A stretch of 64,000 nucleotides of DNA. Origin: Promicromonospora iranensis (GTDB lineage Bacteria; Actinomycetota; Actinomycetes; Actinomycetales; Cellulomonadaceae). A program made the translations under genes and the position numbers. A model generated the notes under the pieces. The model had not been told where the DNA came from. It was given only the letters and a program-made list of their open reading frames with translations, and did not search any database. Shown one piece after another: positions 45,039 to 51,911 of this stretch. Numbering within the stretch: position 1 is the first letter of the stretch; the number at the start of each line of letters is the position of its first letter. The stretch lies in contig NZ_JAJQMN010000008.1 of NCBI RefSeq assembly GCF_028994775.1, forward strand, positions 124,001 to 188,000, given 5' to 3'.

Positions 45039-46316
45039 AGCTTGTGTCGCCCAGGCGGGCGAGAGGCGGACCACGTTGCCCACCACGACCACCGCGGGCG
45101 GTCGGACGCCTACGGCGGCGGCACGCTCGGCGATGTCCGCCAGCGTGCCGACGGTGACGCGCTGGCGGGCCCCGAAACCGTCCTCGATCACGGCGGCCGG
45201 GGTCGCGGCGGGGCGGTCGGCGGTCACGAGCGCGTCGGCGGTCTCGGCCAGCCGGGTGACGCCCATGAGCAGCACGAGCGTGTGGTCGGCGCCGCCCGGC
45301 ACCTCGGCCGCGCCGTCGTGCCCGGTCAGGACGCTGAAGCCCCGGGCGACCCCGCGGTGCGTGACCGGGATGCCCACCGCCGCGGGGACGGAGACGGCGC
45401 TGGTCACACCCGGCACCACCTCGACCTCGATGCCGGCCGCGCGGCACGCCGCGAGCTCCTCCCCGCCGCGCCCGAAGACGTACGGGTCCCCGCCCTTGAG
45501 GCGCACGACGTCGCGTCCCGCCTGGGCGTGCTGGATCAGCAGCGCGTTGATCTCGTGCTGCGGCACCGGATGGTTGCCGCTGGTCTTGCCGACATCGATG
45601 ACCTCGACGTCGGGCGAGAGCTCGTGGAGCAGCGCGCGTGGGCCGAGCCGGTCGATGATCACGATGTCGGCCTGCGCGAGCACCGTGCGGCCGCGCGCCG
45701 TGACGAGGCCGGTGTCGCCGGGACCGCCGCCGACGAGCCAGACCCGGCCGAGGGCCTGCGGTGTCGGACGGCGCCGGCGCAGCGGCAGATCGCCGGACTG
45801 CAGGGCCGCCGACACGGCGTCCCGGATCGCCGTCGCGCGCCGTGGGTCGCGGCCGGCGGTCACCGAGACGGTCACCTCGGCGTCGTCGGTCAGGGTGGTG
45901 CGGGCCACTGCCGGGACCCATGCGCTGCCCACCGAGGCGTCGCCCGCGGTGACGCAGAAGACCCGGGCGCGCTCGGCGTCGTCGGACACCTGATGGTCCA
46001 CCTCGGCCGAACCTGTCGCCGTGTGCACGAGCCATGCCTCATCAAGGTCGCCCGGCCGGTAGGCACGGGCGACGAGCTCCACCGCACCGGGCGCCGACAC
46101 GCGGGCCAGCACCGCCAGCTCCTCGCAGACGTCGGGCGCGACCACGCGCACCCGCGCGCCCGCCTCGACGAGCGCCCGGGCACGGCGCGCGGCGACCGGC
46201 CCGCCGCCGACCACCACGACGAGCCGCCCGGTGATCTTCAGCCCCAGGGGGTAGATCTCGTGCGCCACCCCTCCATCCTGCGCCTCGGCGGTGGGCAGCG
46301 GCGCGGCGTCAGACAT
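45033..46316 (-). CDS. Siroheme synthase: precorrin-2 dehydrogenase + uroporphyrinogen-III methyltransferase
   Basis: A 427-residue fusion that makes siroheme for the sulfite reductase upstream. Residues ~20-170 are the NAD-dependent precorrin-2 dehydrogenase/ferrochelatase part (YPLGLKITGRLVVVVGGGPVAARRA), and ~190-427 the SUMT methyltransferase (VWLVGGGPGDTGLVTARG, VDVGK-like DVGKTSGNHPVPQHEIN, VVRLKGGDPYVFGRGGEE, VPGVTSA). The linker region is shorter than in CysG of enterobacteria. Its start overlaps cysH by 8 bp. As the third gene, it is subject to the same leader control. Confidence 0.94.
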   Translation of the reverse strand: MSDAAPLPTAEAQDGGVAHEIYPLGLKITGRLVVVVGGGPVAARRARALVEAGARVRVVAPDVCEELAVLARVSAPGAVELVARAYRPGDLDEAWLVHTATGSAEVDHQVSDDAERARVFCVTAGDASVGSAWVPAVARTTLTDDAEVTVSVTAGRDPRRATAIRDAVSAALQSGDLPLRRRRPTPQALGRVWLVGGGPGDTGLVTARGRTVLAQADIVIIDRLGPRALLHELSPDVEVIDVGKTSGNHPVPQHEINALLIQHAQAGRDVVRLKGGDPYVFGRGGEELAACRAAGIEVEVVPGVTSAVSVPAAVGIPVTHRGVARGFSVLTGHDGAAEVPGGADHTLVLLMGVTRLAETADALVTADRPAATPAAVIEDGFGARQRVTVGTLADIAERAAAVGVRPPAVVVVGNVVRLSPAWATQAR

Positions 46317-47184
46317 GGAGACCGCACTCGTCCTTGTCGCGCCCGGCCCACCGGCCGGAGCGCGCGTCCTCGCCCGGCAGCGGCCGGGCGGTGCACGGCT
46401 CGCAGCCGACCGACGGGTAGCCGTCGGCGAGCAGCGGGTTCACGACGAGGCCGTGCCGGTCGGCGTACTCGGAGACCTGGTCGTCGGTCCACGCGGCGAT
46501 CGGGTTGATCTTGACCACGCCGTTGCGCTCGTCCCAGCTGACGAGCGGCGCGTTGGCGCGTGCGGCGGTCTCGCTGCGGCGCACACCGGTGGCCCACGCC
46601 TCGTAGTTCTCCAGCGCCTTCTTCATCGGCGCCACCTTGCGCATGGCGCAGCAGGCCTCGGGGTCGCGCTCGTGCAGGCGCGGCCCGTACTTCGTGTCCT
46701 GCTCGGCCACGCTCAGCTCGGGGCGCACGTCCACGACGTTGACGTCCAGCTCGATCTCGACGGCGCCGCGCGTGCCGAGCGTCTCGGCGAAGTGGTAGCC
46801 CGTGTCGCCGAACAGGACGTCCACGAACGGGAACTGCTCGGCCACGAGGTGCGACAGCACGGAGTCCTGCATCGAGGACGCCACCGCCATGTACGGCCCG
46901 AACTCGCGCACCGCCCACGCGATGACCGCCTGGGCGTCCGCCTCGGGCGTGCCCCCGCTCGCGTTCAGCTGCGCCTGCCCGCGCTCCACCACGGCCCGCA
47001 GCTCCTCCGGGGTCCGACGGCGGCGCTTGGCCCGGGCGGCCGGGCGCATCGCACGGATGCTCTCGCGGGCCGCCGCACGGGCGCGCACCCGCGCGAGCCG
47101 CGGGTTCAGGCCGGCACCGTTCGAGCCGGCACCGCGCCCGGAGAGCGAGAGAGCGGACGTCGGTGCTATCTCCACTGCGGTCAT
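46309..47184 (-). CDS. cysH: Assimilatory APS reductase (4Fe-4S CysH)
   Basis: Reduces adenylylsulfate to sulfite using thioredoxin. The 291-residue protein has an N-terminal Arg/Ala-rich extension of ~55 residues, the P-loop-like ASSMQDSVLSHL and DTGYHFAET, and the cluster ligands Cys178/Cys179 in ACCAMRKVAPM plus Cys261 and Cys264 in SVGCEPCT, so it is the APS (not PAPS) type. The catalytic Cys287 is in ECGLHV at the end. The ATG at 47184 has GAGGAGG seven nt upstream and overlaps the sulfite reductase stop. Confidence 0.95.
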   Translation of the reverse strand: MTAVEIAPTSALSLSGRGAGSNGAGLNPRLARVRARAAARESIRAMRPAARAKRRRRTPEELRAVVERGQAQLNASGGTPEADAQAVIAWAVREFGPYMAVASSMQDSVLSHLVAEQFPFVDVLFGDTGYHFAETLGTRGAVEIELDVNVVDVRPELSVAEQDTKYGPRLHERDPEACCAMRKVAPMKKALENYEAWATGVRRSETAARANAPLVSWDERNGVVKINPIAAWTDDQVSEYADRHGLVVNPLLADGYPSVGCEPCTARPLPGEDARSGRWAGRDKDECGLHV

Positions 47185-48896
47185 CGCAAGGCCTCCTCGT
47201 CGGCACGGTGCGCCCACTGCGCGAACGTCTCTTCACCGTCGTGGTCGGCGTCGTACCGGCGCACCACGCGCTCCACGTAGTCGCCGATCCCGTCGGCGGT
47301 CACCTTGAGACCGCGCACCGTGCGGCCGAGCCCGGCGTCGTCCCGGTCCAGCGACGTCAGGCCGCCACCGAGGTGGACCTGGAAGCCGGGCACCTGGTTG
47401 CCGTCGTCGTCCATCACGAGCTGGCCCTTGAGGCCGATGTCAGCCGTCTGGATGCGGGCGCACGAGTTGGGGCAGCCGTTGACGTGCAGGCTCAGCGGCT
47501 TGAGATCGTTCAGGTCCCCCAGCCGCTCCTCGAGCTGGGTGATCGCCTCGGCCGAGGTCGCCTTGGTCTCGACGATCGCGAGCTTGCAGTACTCGATGCC
47601 GGTGCAGGCGATCGTGTTCCGGCGGAAGATGCTCGGCCGCGCCTGCAGCCCGAGCTCGGCGAGGCCGGCGACGAGGGGCTCCACCTCGTCCTTGGCGATG
47701 TCGAGCACCAGCAGCTTCTGCTGCGGGGTGAGCCGGATCCGCCTGCTGCCGTGCGCCTCGGCGAGGTCCGCGAGCTGCGCGAGGATCTCGCCCGAGACGC
47801 GGCCCACCGTCGGCGCCGCGCCGATGTAGAACCGGCCGTCGTGCTGCTCGTGGATGCCCACGTGATCGCCCCGCTCGTCGAGGCCCAGCGACGCGGGCGA
47901 CGGCGGCTCGATGCTGTCGCGGAGCTTGTAGCCCAGGTACTCGTCCTCCAGGACCTGGCGGAACTTCTCCACGCCCCAGTCCGCGAGCAGGAACTTCAGG
48001 CGGGCCTTGTTGCGCAGGCGGCGGTAGCCGTAGTCGCGGAAGATGCGGACCACACCGTGCCAGACCTCGGGCGCCTCCTCCGCGGAGACGAAGGCGTTCA
48101 GGCGCTCCGCGAGACGCGGCGCCGTCGACAGCGCTCCGCCCACCCACACGTCGTACCCGATACCCAGCTCCGGGTGGTCGACGGCGACCAACGAGATGTC
48201 GTTGATCTGGTGCACCACGTCGAGGCTCGGGTGGCCGGTGATCGCCGACTTGAACTTGCGCGGCAGGTTCGCCAGCGCCGGGTCCCCGATGAACCGCTCC
48301 TGGATCTCCTCGATCACCGGCGTCGGGTCGATGAGCTCGTCCTTCGCGACGCCTGCGACCGGGCTGCCGAGGATCACCCGCGGCACGTCGCCGCAGGCCT
48401 CGGTGGTGCTCAGCCCCACGGCCTCCAGACGGCGCCAGATCTCCGGCATCGCCTCGACCTCGATCCAGTGCAGCTGCAGGTTCTGCCGGTCGGTGATGTC
48501 CGCGGACCCGCGGCCGAAGTCCGTGCTGATGCCCGCGATGACGCGCAGCTGCTCCGTCGTCAGCGCCCCGCCGTCGATCCGGACGCGCAGCATGAAGTAC
48601 CTGTCCTCGAGCTCGTGCGGCTCGAGCGTGGCGGTCTTGCCGCCGTCGATCCCGGGCTTGCGCTGCGTGTACAGACCCCACCAGCGGAACCGTCCGTGCA
48701 GGTCGTCGCCGGGGATGGAGTCGAAGCCCTCCTTGGCGTAGACCTCCTCGATGCGCTCGCGGACCTTCAGCGGGTCGGACTCCGCCTTGAACTCCTCGTT
48801 GTGGTTCAGGGGGGCGGTGCCGTCGATCTTCCACTGGCCGTTCGGGCGAGCGGGTCGCTTGGTCGTTCGGGGCTGGGCAGGGGCCGTGTTGACCAT
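47181..48896 (-). CDS. sirA: Ferredoxin-type sulfite reductase
   Basis: Siroheme/4Fe-4S enzyme reducing sulfite to sulfide with six electrons. The 571-residue protein shows the two-repeat nitrite/sulfite reductase fold: first half with FRWWGLYTQRK and DRQNLQLHWI, second with AAPTVGRVSGEIL and the cluster motif pair ACTGIEYCKLA and NGCPNSCARIQ. Sequence resembles the actinobacterial SirA/NirA set. It is the first structural gene of the operon and follows, by 159 nt, the cysteine-rich leader ORF at 49056-49160. The ATG has AGGACC 8 nt upstream. Confidence 0.94.
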   Translation of the reverse strand: MVNTAPAQPRTTKRPARPNGQWKIDGTAPLNHNEEFKAESDPLKVRERIEEVYAKEGFDSIPGDDLHGRFRWWGLYTQRKPGIDGGKTATLEPHELEDRYFMLRVRIDGGALTTEQLRVIAGISTDFGRGSADITDRQNLQLHWIEVEAMPEIWRRLEAVGLSTTEACGDVPRVILGSPVAGVAKDELIDPTPVIEEIQERFIGDPALANLPRKFKSAITGHPSLDVVHQINDISLVAVDHPELGIGYDVWVGGALSTAPRLAERLNAFVSAEEAPEVWHGVVRIFRDYGYRRLRNKARLKFLLADWGVEKFRQVLEDEYLGYKLRDSIEPPSPASLGLDERGDHVGIHEQHDGRFYIGAAPTVGRVSGEILAQLADLAEAHGSRRIRLTPQQKLLVLDIAKDEVEPLVAGLAELGLQARPSIFRRNTIACTGIEYCKLAIVETKATSAEAITQLEERLGDLNDLKPLSLHVNGCPNSCARIQTADIGLKGQLVMDDDGNQVPGFQVHLGGGLTSLDRDDAGLGRTVRGLKVTADGIGDYVERVVRRYDADHDGEETFAQWAHRADEEALR

Positions 48897-49055
48897 GTGT
48901 GGGGTCCTGTTCGTGCGGGGCGCGCGGGCGTCGAGCTGAGGCTGGGGGAGTTGTGCGCGTCGTACGGGCGCAGGCGACCGGTTCCCGGGTCTGACCAGGG
49001 ACTCAGCGCTGCGGGCCGGCGGCGCGCGCTGACCTTGCAGGGGCGAAGGGGCGCG
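48897..49055 (-). promoter_or_regulatory. Leader-to-sirA spacer, presumed attenuator RNA
   Basis: The 159-nt interval between the cysteine-rich leader ORF and sirA is GC-rich with several short complementary runs. Known mycobacterial cases use this kind of interval to mask the next ribosome site unless ribosomes stall at the Cys codons. I could not resolve a unique fold by eye. Confidence 0.45.
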
Positions 49056-49160
49056 TCAGAGCTGACAGCTGCGACAGCAGTCGCAGGCACAGGTCGGCAT
49101 GGCACACATGGGCATCTCGTGACGGGTGGTCACGAGGAAGATGCGCGCTGCCTTGGTCAT
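49056..49160 (-). CDS. Cysteine-rich leader peptide (cysteine attenuator)
   Basis: A 34-residue ORF too short for normal gene calling. It starts MTKAARIFLVTTRHEMPMC and has six Cys, at residues 19, 24, 26, 28, 29 and 32, ending CQL before TGA. The ATG at 49160 is 7 nt after a TAACGT -10 box, so the mRNA is leaderless. Position, length, RHEMPMC-type core and Cys cluster match the cysteine-responsive leader peptides known upstream of sulfate-assimilation genes in mycobacteria. Ribosomes short of Cys-tRNA would stall near residue 24-32 and expose sirA for translation. Confidence 0.9.
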   Translation of the reverse strand: MTKAARIFLVTTRHEMPMCAMPTCACDCCRSCQL

Positions 49161-49167
49161 GGCGATG

Positions 49168-49173
49168 ACGTTA
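49168..49173 (-). promoter_or_regulatory. -10 box of sulfur operon / leader peptide
   Basis: TAACGT (minus strand), 7 nt to the leader ATG at 49160. Confidence 0.7.
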
Positions 49174-49249
49174 ACCGCCGGTGGTGAAGCACGGAAGGGC
49201 CCGTCCACATAGTGGATGTCTATCGGGTGCATCGATGTTGCCTATGTAT

Positions 49250-49272
49250 TTCCCTATCGAAATGGTAGGGAA
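49250..49272. promoter_or_regulatory. Palindrome upstream of the cysteine leader
   Basis: TTCCCTA and TAGGGAA arms flank a 9-nt centre in an AT-richer stretch 77 bp upstream of the leader's -10 box; an ATAG-N7-CTAT element lies nearby at 49210-49224. Candidate operator for a sulfur or Fe-S regulator. Confidence 0.45.
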
Positions 49273-49414
49273 CTCTGGTTGCCGGTCCGTCAGCCCGGAG
49301 ACCGGGGTCGGCCGGGAGAGGGCCAGGAGCGGGCCGTCCTGGGTTGTTTCGTGGCACTTGTCACTACCGCGCGGAGAGCCCGGTTTTTCCTGCCCTGGCG
49401 GCTCGCGCCGCAGA

Positions 49415-49420
49415 TAGGCT
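49415..49420 (+). promoter_or_regulatory. -10 box of 117-residue membrane protein gene, leaderless
   Basis: TAGGCT with 7 nt to the ATG at 49428. Confidence 0.6.
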
Positions 49421-49427
49421 GACGGGC

Positions 49428-49781
49428 ATGGAATTCCTCTACAACGTCTTCGTATTCGTGCACTTCGCGAGCTGGGCCCTGGTGTTCGGTGGCGCTATCG
49501 CATCGATGCGGACCAAGGCCCTCTACAAGGGTGTCTCGCACGGTGCCATGGGAGCCGTCGTCGCGGGCGTGATCATGGTCGGCATCGCGGAGATGGGAGG
49601 CCTCTGGGACGACGGCGGCCCATCCATGGCGAAGATCGGCGTCAAGCTGGTCATCGCGCTCGCCGTCGCAGTGCTGGCCGTGCTCGCCGTCCGCAAGGGC
49701 GAGGACGTCTCCAAGGGCCTCAAGGGCTCGGTTCTCGGGCTCACCCTGGTGAACATCCTGGTCGCGGTCTTCTGGAACTGA
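49428..49781 (+). CDS. Small four-helix membrane protein, hypothetical
   Basis: A 117-residue hydrophobic protein with about four helices: 4-24 (YNVFVFVHFASWALVFGGAI), 40-58, 68-88 (IGVKLVIALAVAVLAVLAV) and 98-116. The first two resemble copper-resistance-D or DUF-type small membrane proteins in actinobacteria, but I do not assign a family. The ATG is fixed by a TAGGCT -10 box 7 nt upstream. It is divergent from the sulfur operon and ends 11 bp from the convergent arylamine acetyltransferase. Confidence 0.75.
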   Translation: MEFLYNVFVFVHFASWALVFGGAIASMRTKALYKGVSHGAMGAVVAGVIMVGIAEMGGLWDDGGPSMAKIGVKLVIALAVAVLAVLAVRKGEDVSKGLKGSVLGLTLVNILVAVFWN

Positions 49782-49792
49782 TCGGCTGACCG

Positions 49793-50635
49793 CTACAAGG
49801 TCGACATCCACTTCCGGTGGGTGGTCAGGCTGTGGTCGAACAGGCCGCGCAGCGCGTCGTCGTCGACGCCCTGCAGCGCGATGCCGAGCGTGGCCAGGCC
49901 GTCCCGCCAGTCGTCGTACGTCGTCAGCTCGGCGAAGTCGGTCTGGGTCCCGGTGCGGGAGAACAGGCAGCCGCGCAGGGTCTCCGCGGCGTCGGGCAGG
50001 CGGCGCTGGACCACGAGCATGCGGGCGTAGGTCCCGTCGTCCGGCGCGGTGAGGCGGCGGTGCGCCGCCGCCTCCTGCTCCGGGGTCAGCTCCTCGTCGA
50101 AGAGGTCCACGCTGCTGAAGCTGCCCGCGGGATCGTGGTGGAACGTCCAGCCGCCGTCGCGCAGCTCGAGCCGGTAGGTGAACGGGCCCTGCCGGTGCGG
50201 GCCCGCGATCATCGGGAGCGGGGAGTGGAGGCCGTCGCCGCAGCCGACGTCGGGCCACCAGACGCCACCGGGATTGCTGTCGGTGGGCAGACCGCGGACG
50301 TAGAGCGCCAGGTGACCGACGTGCACGTCCCGCCGCTCGTCCTCGGTCTCCCAGTTGTGACCCCACGCCGGTACGACGTCGTAGCCGAGCGCGCGCAGGG
50401 CCACCGTCATGACCCCGTTGTGGTGGAAGCAGTAACCGGCGTTGCCGCCCGCCGCGACCCGGGCCAGCGTCGCCCCCGCGTCGACGGCGGGCGGGCTGCC
50501 GAGCATGGTGTGCAGGTTCTCGTACGGGATCCGCTCGGCGTGCCGCTGATGGAGCTCGAAGAGGGTCTCGACCGTCGCCGGAGGCCGCTCGTCGAGGCCG
50601 AGTCGGGCCAGGTAGCCGGCCACCGCGTGCGTCAT
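49793..50635 (-). CDS. nat: Arylamine N-acetyltransferase
   Basis: Transfers acetyl (or propionyl) from CoA to arylamines, hydrazines or related amines. The 280-residue length is typical. The Cys-His-Asp triad is visible as Cys69 in NAGYCFHHNG, His108 in VGHLALYV and Asp129 in WWPDVGCGDG. RIPYENLHTMLG near residue 36 is the conserved N-terminal motif. The ATG at 50635 is 7 nt after a TACCCT -10 box; an ATG six codons earlier is rejected because it lies upstream of that box. Confidence 0.92.
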   Translation of the reverse strand: MTHAVAGYLARLGLDERPPATVETLFELHQRHAERIPYENLHTMLGSPPAVDAGATLARVAAGGNAGYCFHHNGVMTVALRALGYDVVPAWGHNWETEDERRDVHVGHLALYVRGLPTDSNPGGVWWPDVGCGDGLHSPLPMIAGPHRQGPFTYRLELRDGGWTFHHDPAGSFSSVDLFDEELTPEQEAAAHRRLTAPDDGTYARMLVVQRRLPDAAETLRGCLFSRTGTQTDFAELTTYDDWRDGLATLGIALQGVDDDALRGLFDHSLTTHRKWMSTL

Positions 50636-50642
50636 GGTGAGC

Positions 50643-50648
50643 AGGGTA
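50643..50648 (-). promoter_or_regulatory. -10 box of nat, leaderless
   Basis: TACCCT (minus strand), 7 nt to the ATG at 50635. Confidence 0.55.
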
Positions 50649-50727
50649 GACATGTCCCGCTCTGTCCGGGTTGATGTCCGGGCTGCTCGATCGGCCGGGT
50701 GTGATCGAGGTGGGGTCGTCGGACCGC

Positions 50728-50733
50728 TAGGGT
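50728..50733 (+). promoter_or_regulatory. -10 box of DUF456 gene, leaderless
   Basis: TAGGGT with 7 nt to the GTG at 50741. Confidence 0.6.
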
Positions 50734-50740
50734 TTCGGCC

Positions 50741-51238
50741 GTGAGCGTTCTGGGAGAAGTACTCGTCGGCGTGGCCATCCTGGTGGGACTGATCGGCATC
50801 GTCGTCCAGGTGTTGCCTGGCTCGGTGCTGGTGCTGGGCGGCATCCTCGTCTGGGCGATCATGACGGGCGGGGTCGCGGCATGGGTGGTCTTCGGCATCG
50901 CCGCTGCCGCCATCGCCACCGCTGAGATCGCCCAGTGGGTGATCGCGGGCAAGCACCTGCGCAAGGCCAAGGTGCCGTGGCCGACCCTCGCCGTCGGTGG
51001 AATCGCCGGCATCATCGGCTTCTTCGTGCTGCCGGTGATCGGCCTGTTCATCTTCTTCGTCGGCGCGATCTTCCTGCTGGAGTGGGCGCGGCACAGGAAC
51101 GTGTCGACGGCGTGGGGGTCCACGAAGACGGCCGTCCAGGCGACGCTGATCACCATCGGCGTGCAGCTCATCGGTGCCCTCGTCGCGTCGGGCGCCTGGG
51201 TGGTTGGCCTCATCATCATCCACACGACTGCGGGATGA
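50741..51238 (+). CDS. DUF456 membrane protein
   Basis: A 165-residue polytopic membrane protein of the DUF456 family: helices at about 4-24, 28-50, 52-70, 85-115 and 140-160. The glycine-rich pairs (LIGIVVQVLPGSVLVLGGIL and IIGFFVLPVIGLFIFFVGAI) are the duplicated motif of the family. Function is unknown. The GTG is fixed by the TAGGGT box. A palindromic unit (51256-51320) follows. Confidence 0.85.
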   Translation: MSVLGEVLVGVAILVGLIGIVVQVLPGSVLVLGGILVWAIMTGGVAAWVVFGIAAAAIATAEIAQWVIAGKHLRKAKVPWPTLAVGGIAGIIGFFVLPVIGLFIFFVGAIFLLEWARHRNVSTAWGSTKTAVQATLITIGVQLIGALVASGAWVVGLIIIHTTAG

Positions 51239-51254
51239 GATTGCGGGGTGAGGC

Positions 51255-51321
51255 TGGTCGGCAGTACGTCAGGTAGTCGGTATTCCGAGTTGCCGACCAC
51301 CTGACGTACTACCGACCACGC
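51255..51321. repeat. Palindromic intergenic unit, copy B (terminator)
   Basis: Arms pair over about 28 bp with three mismatches. The 65 bp from 51256 to 51320 align gap-free with 9319-9383, sharing TGGTCGGCAG at one end and TGCCGACCACCTGACG in the middle. It lies between convergent genes and probably terminates both. Confidence 0.75.
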
Positions 51322-51332
51322 TTGTCCGCCCG

Positions 51333-51887
51333 TTACGGGCGCGAGGGCGGGATGTCGAAGATCAGGAGGGTGCTCGACGCCGTCGCCACCACCGCACCGC
51401 TCCCGTCCCGGACGACGCCCTCGGTGAAGCCGACCCGGGAACCGGCCTTGACCACCGTGCCCTCCGCGGTGAGGGGGCCGCTGTTGCCGCGCACGGCCTT
51501 GACGTAGCTGACCTTGATCTCCACCGACGTGTAGCCCTTGCCCTGGGGCAGCACCGACTGGATCGCGCAGCCGCACACCGTGTCCAGGATGGTGCAGAGC
51601 ACGCCCCCGTGGACCGTACCGATGGGGTTGTAGCCGGACTCGTCGGGCGAGCACCGGAACGTGACCCGCCCCTCCTCCACGACATCGATGTCGAGGCCGA
51701 AGTGCGCGGCGATCGGCGGCGGCGGGATGATGCCGTCCCGCATCCGGCGCAGGAACTCGACGCCTGAGGTCAGCGGCGCCTGTGCCGCGATCTGCATCGG
51801 GTCGTACCAGGTGAGCTCGCGGGTTCGCGGCTCGCCCCAGGCCTCGTGAGCACTCGTGGGGGCGTCTGTCTGCTGTGTTTCGGACAT
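51333..51887 (-). CDS. PaaI-like hotdog thioesterase
   Basis: A 184-residue acyl-CoA thioesterase-type protein. After a ~60-residue N-terminal extension, the hotdog core has PDESGYNPIGTVHGGVLCTILDTVCGCAIQSVL, the HGG segment of PaaI/YdiI-like enzymes, then VEIKVSYVKAV and VATASSTLLIFD. Likely hydrolyses aryl- or acyl-CoA; substrate not evident. The ATG at 51887 is 7 nt after a TACCCT -10 box that overlaps the -10 box of the divergent S9 peptidase. Confidence 0.88.
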   Translation of the reverse strand: MSETQQTDAPTSAHEAWGEPRTRELTWYDPMQIAAQAPLTSGVEFLRRMRDGIIPPPPIAAHFGLDIDVVEEGRVTFRCSPDESGYNPIGTVHGGVLCTILDTVCGCAIQSVLPQGKGYTSVEIKVSYVKAVRGNSGPLTAEGTVVKAGSRVGFTEGVVRDGSGAVVATASSTLLIFDIPPSRP

Positions 51888-51894
51888 GTGGGCA

Positions 51895-51904
51895 AGGGTA
51901 ATGT
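51895..51904. promoter_or_regulatory. Overlapping divergent -10 boxes, both leaderless
   Basis: Minus box TACCCT (51895-51900) and plus box TAATGT (51899-51904) share two bases; each is 7 nt from an ATG (51887 and 51912). The two predicted transcription starts are ~24 bp apart. Confidence 0.65.
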
Positions 51905-51911
51905 CCGGGTC

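Noticed and set aside
48897-49160. SAM or cobalamin riboswitch before the sulfur operon
   Set aside because: No kink-turn or B12-box-like conserved core was seen; the cysteine-rich ORF explains the control better.
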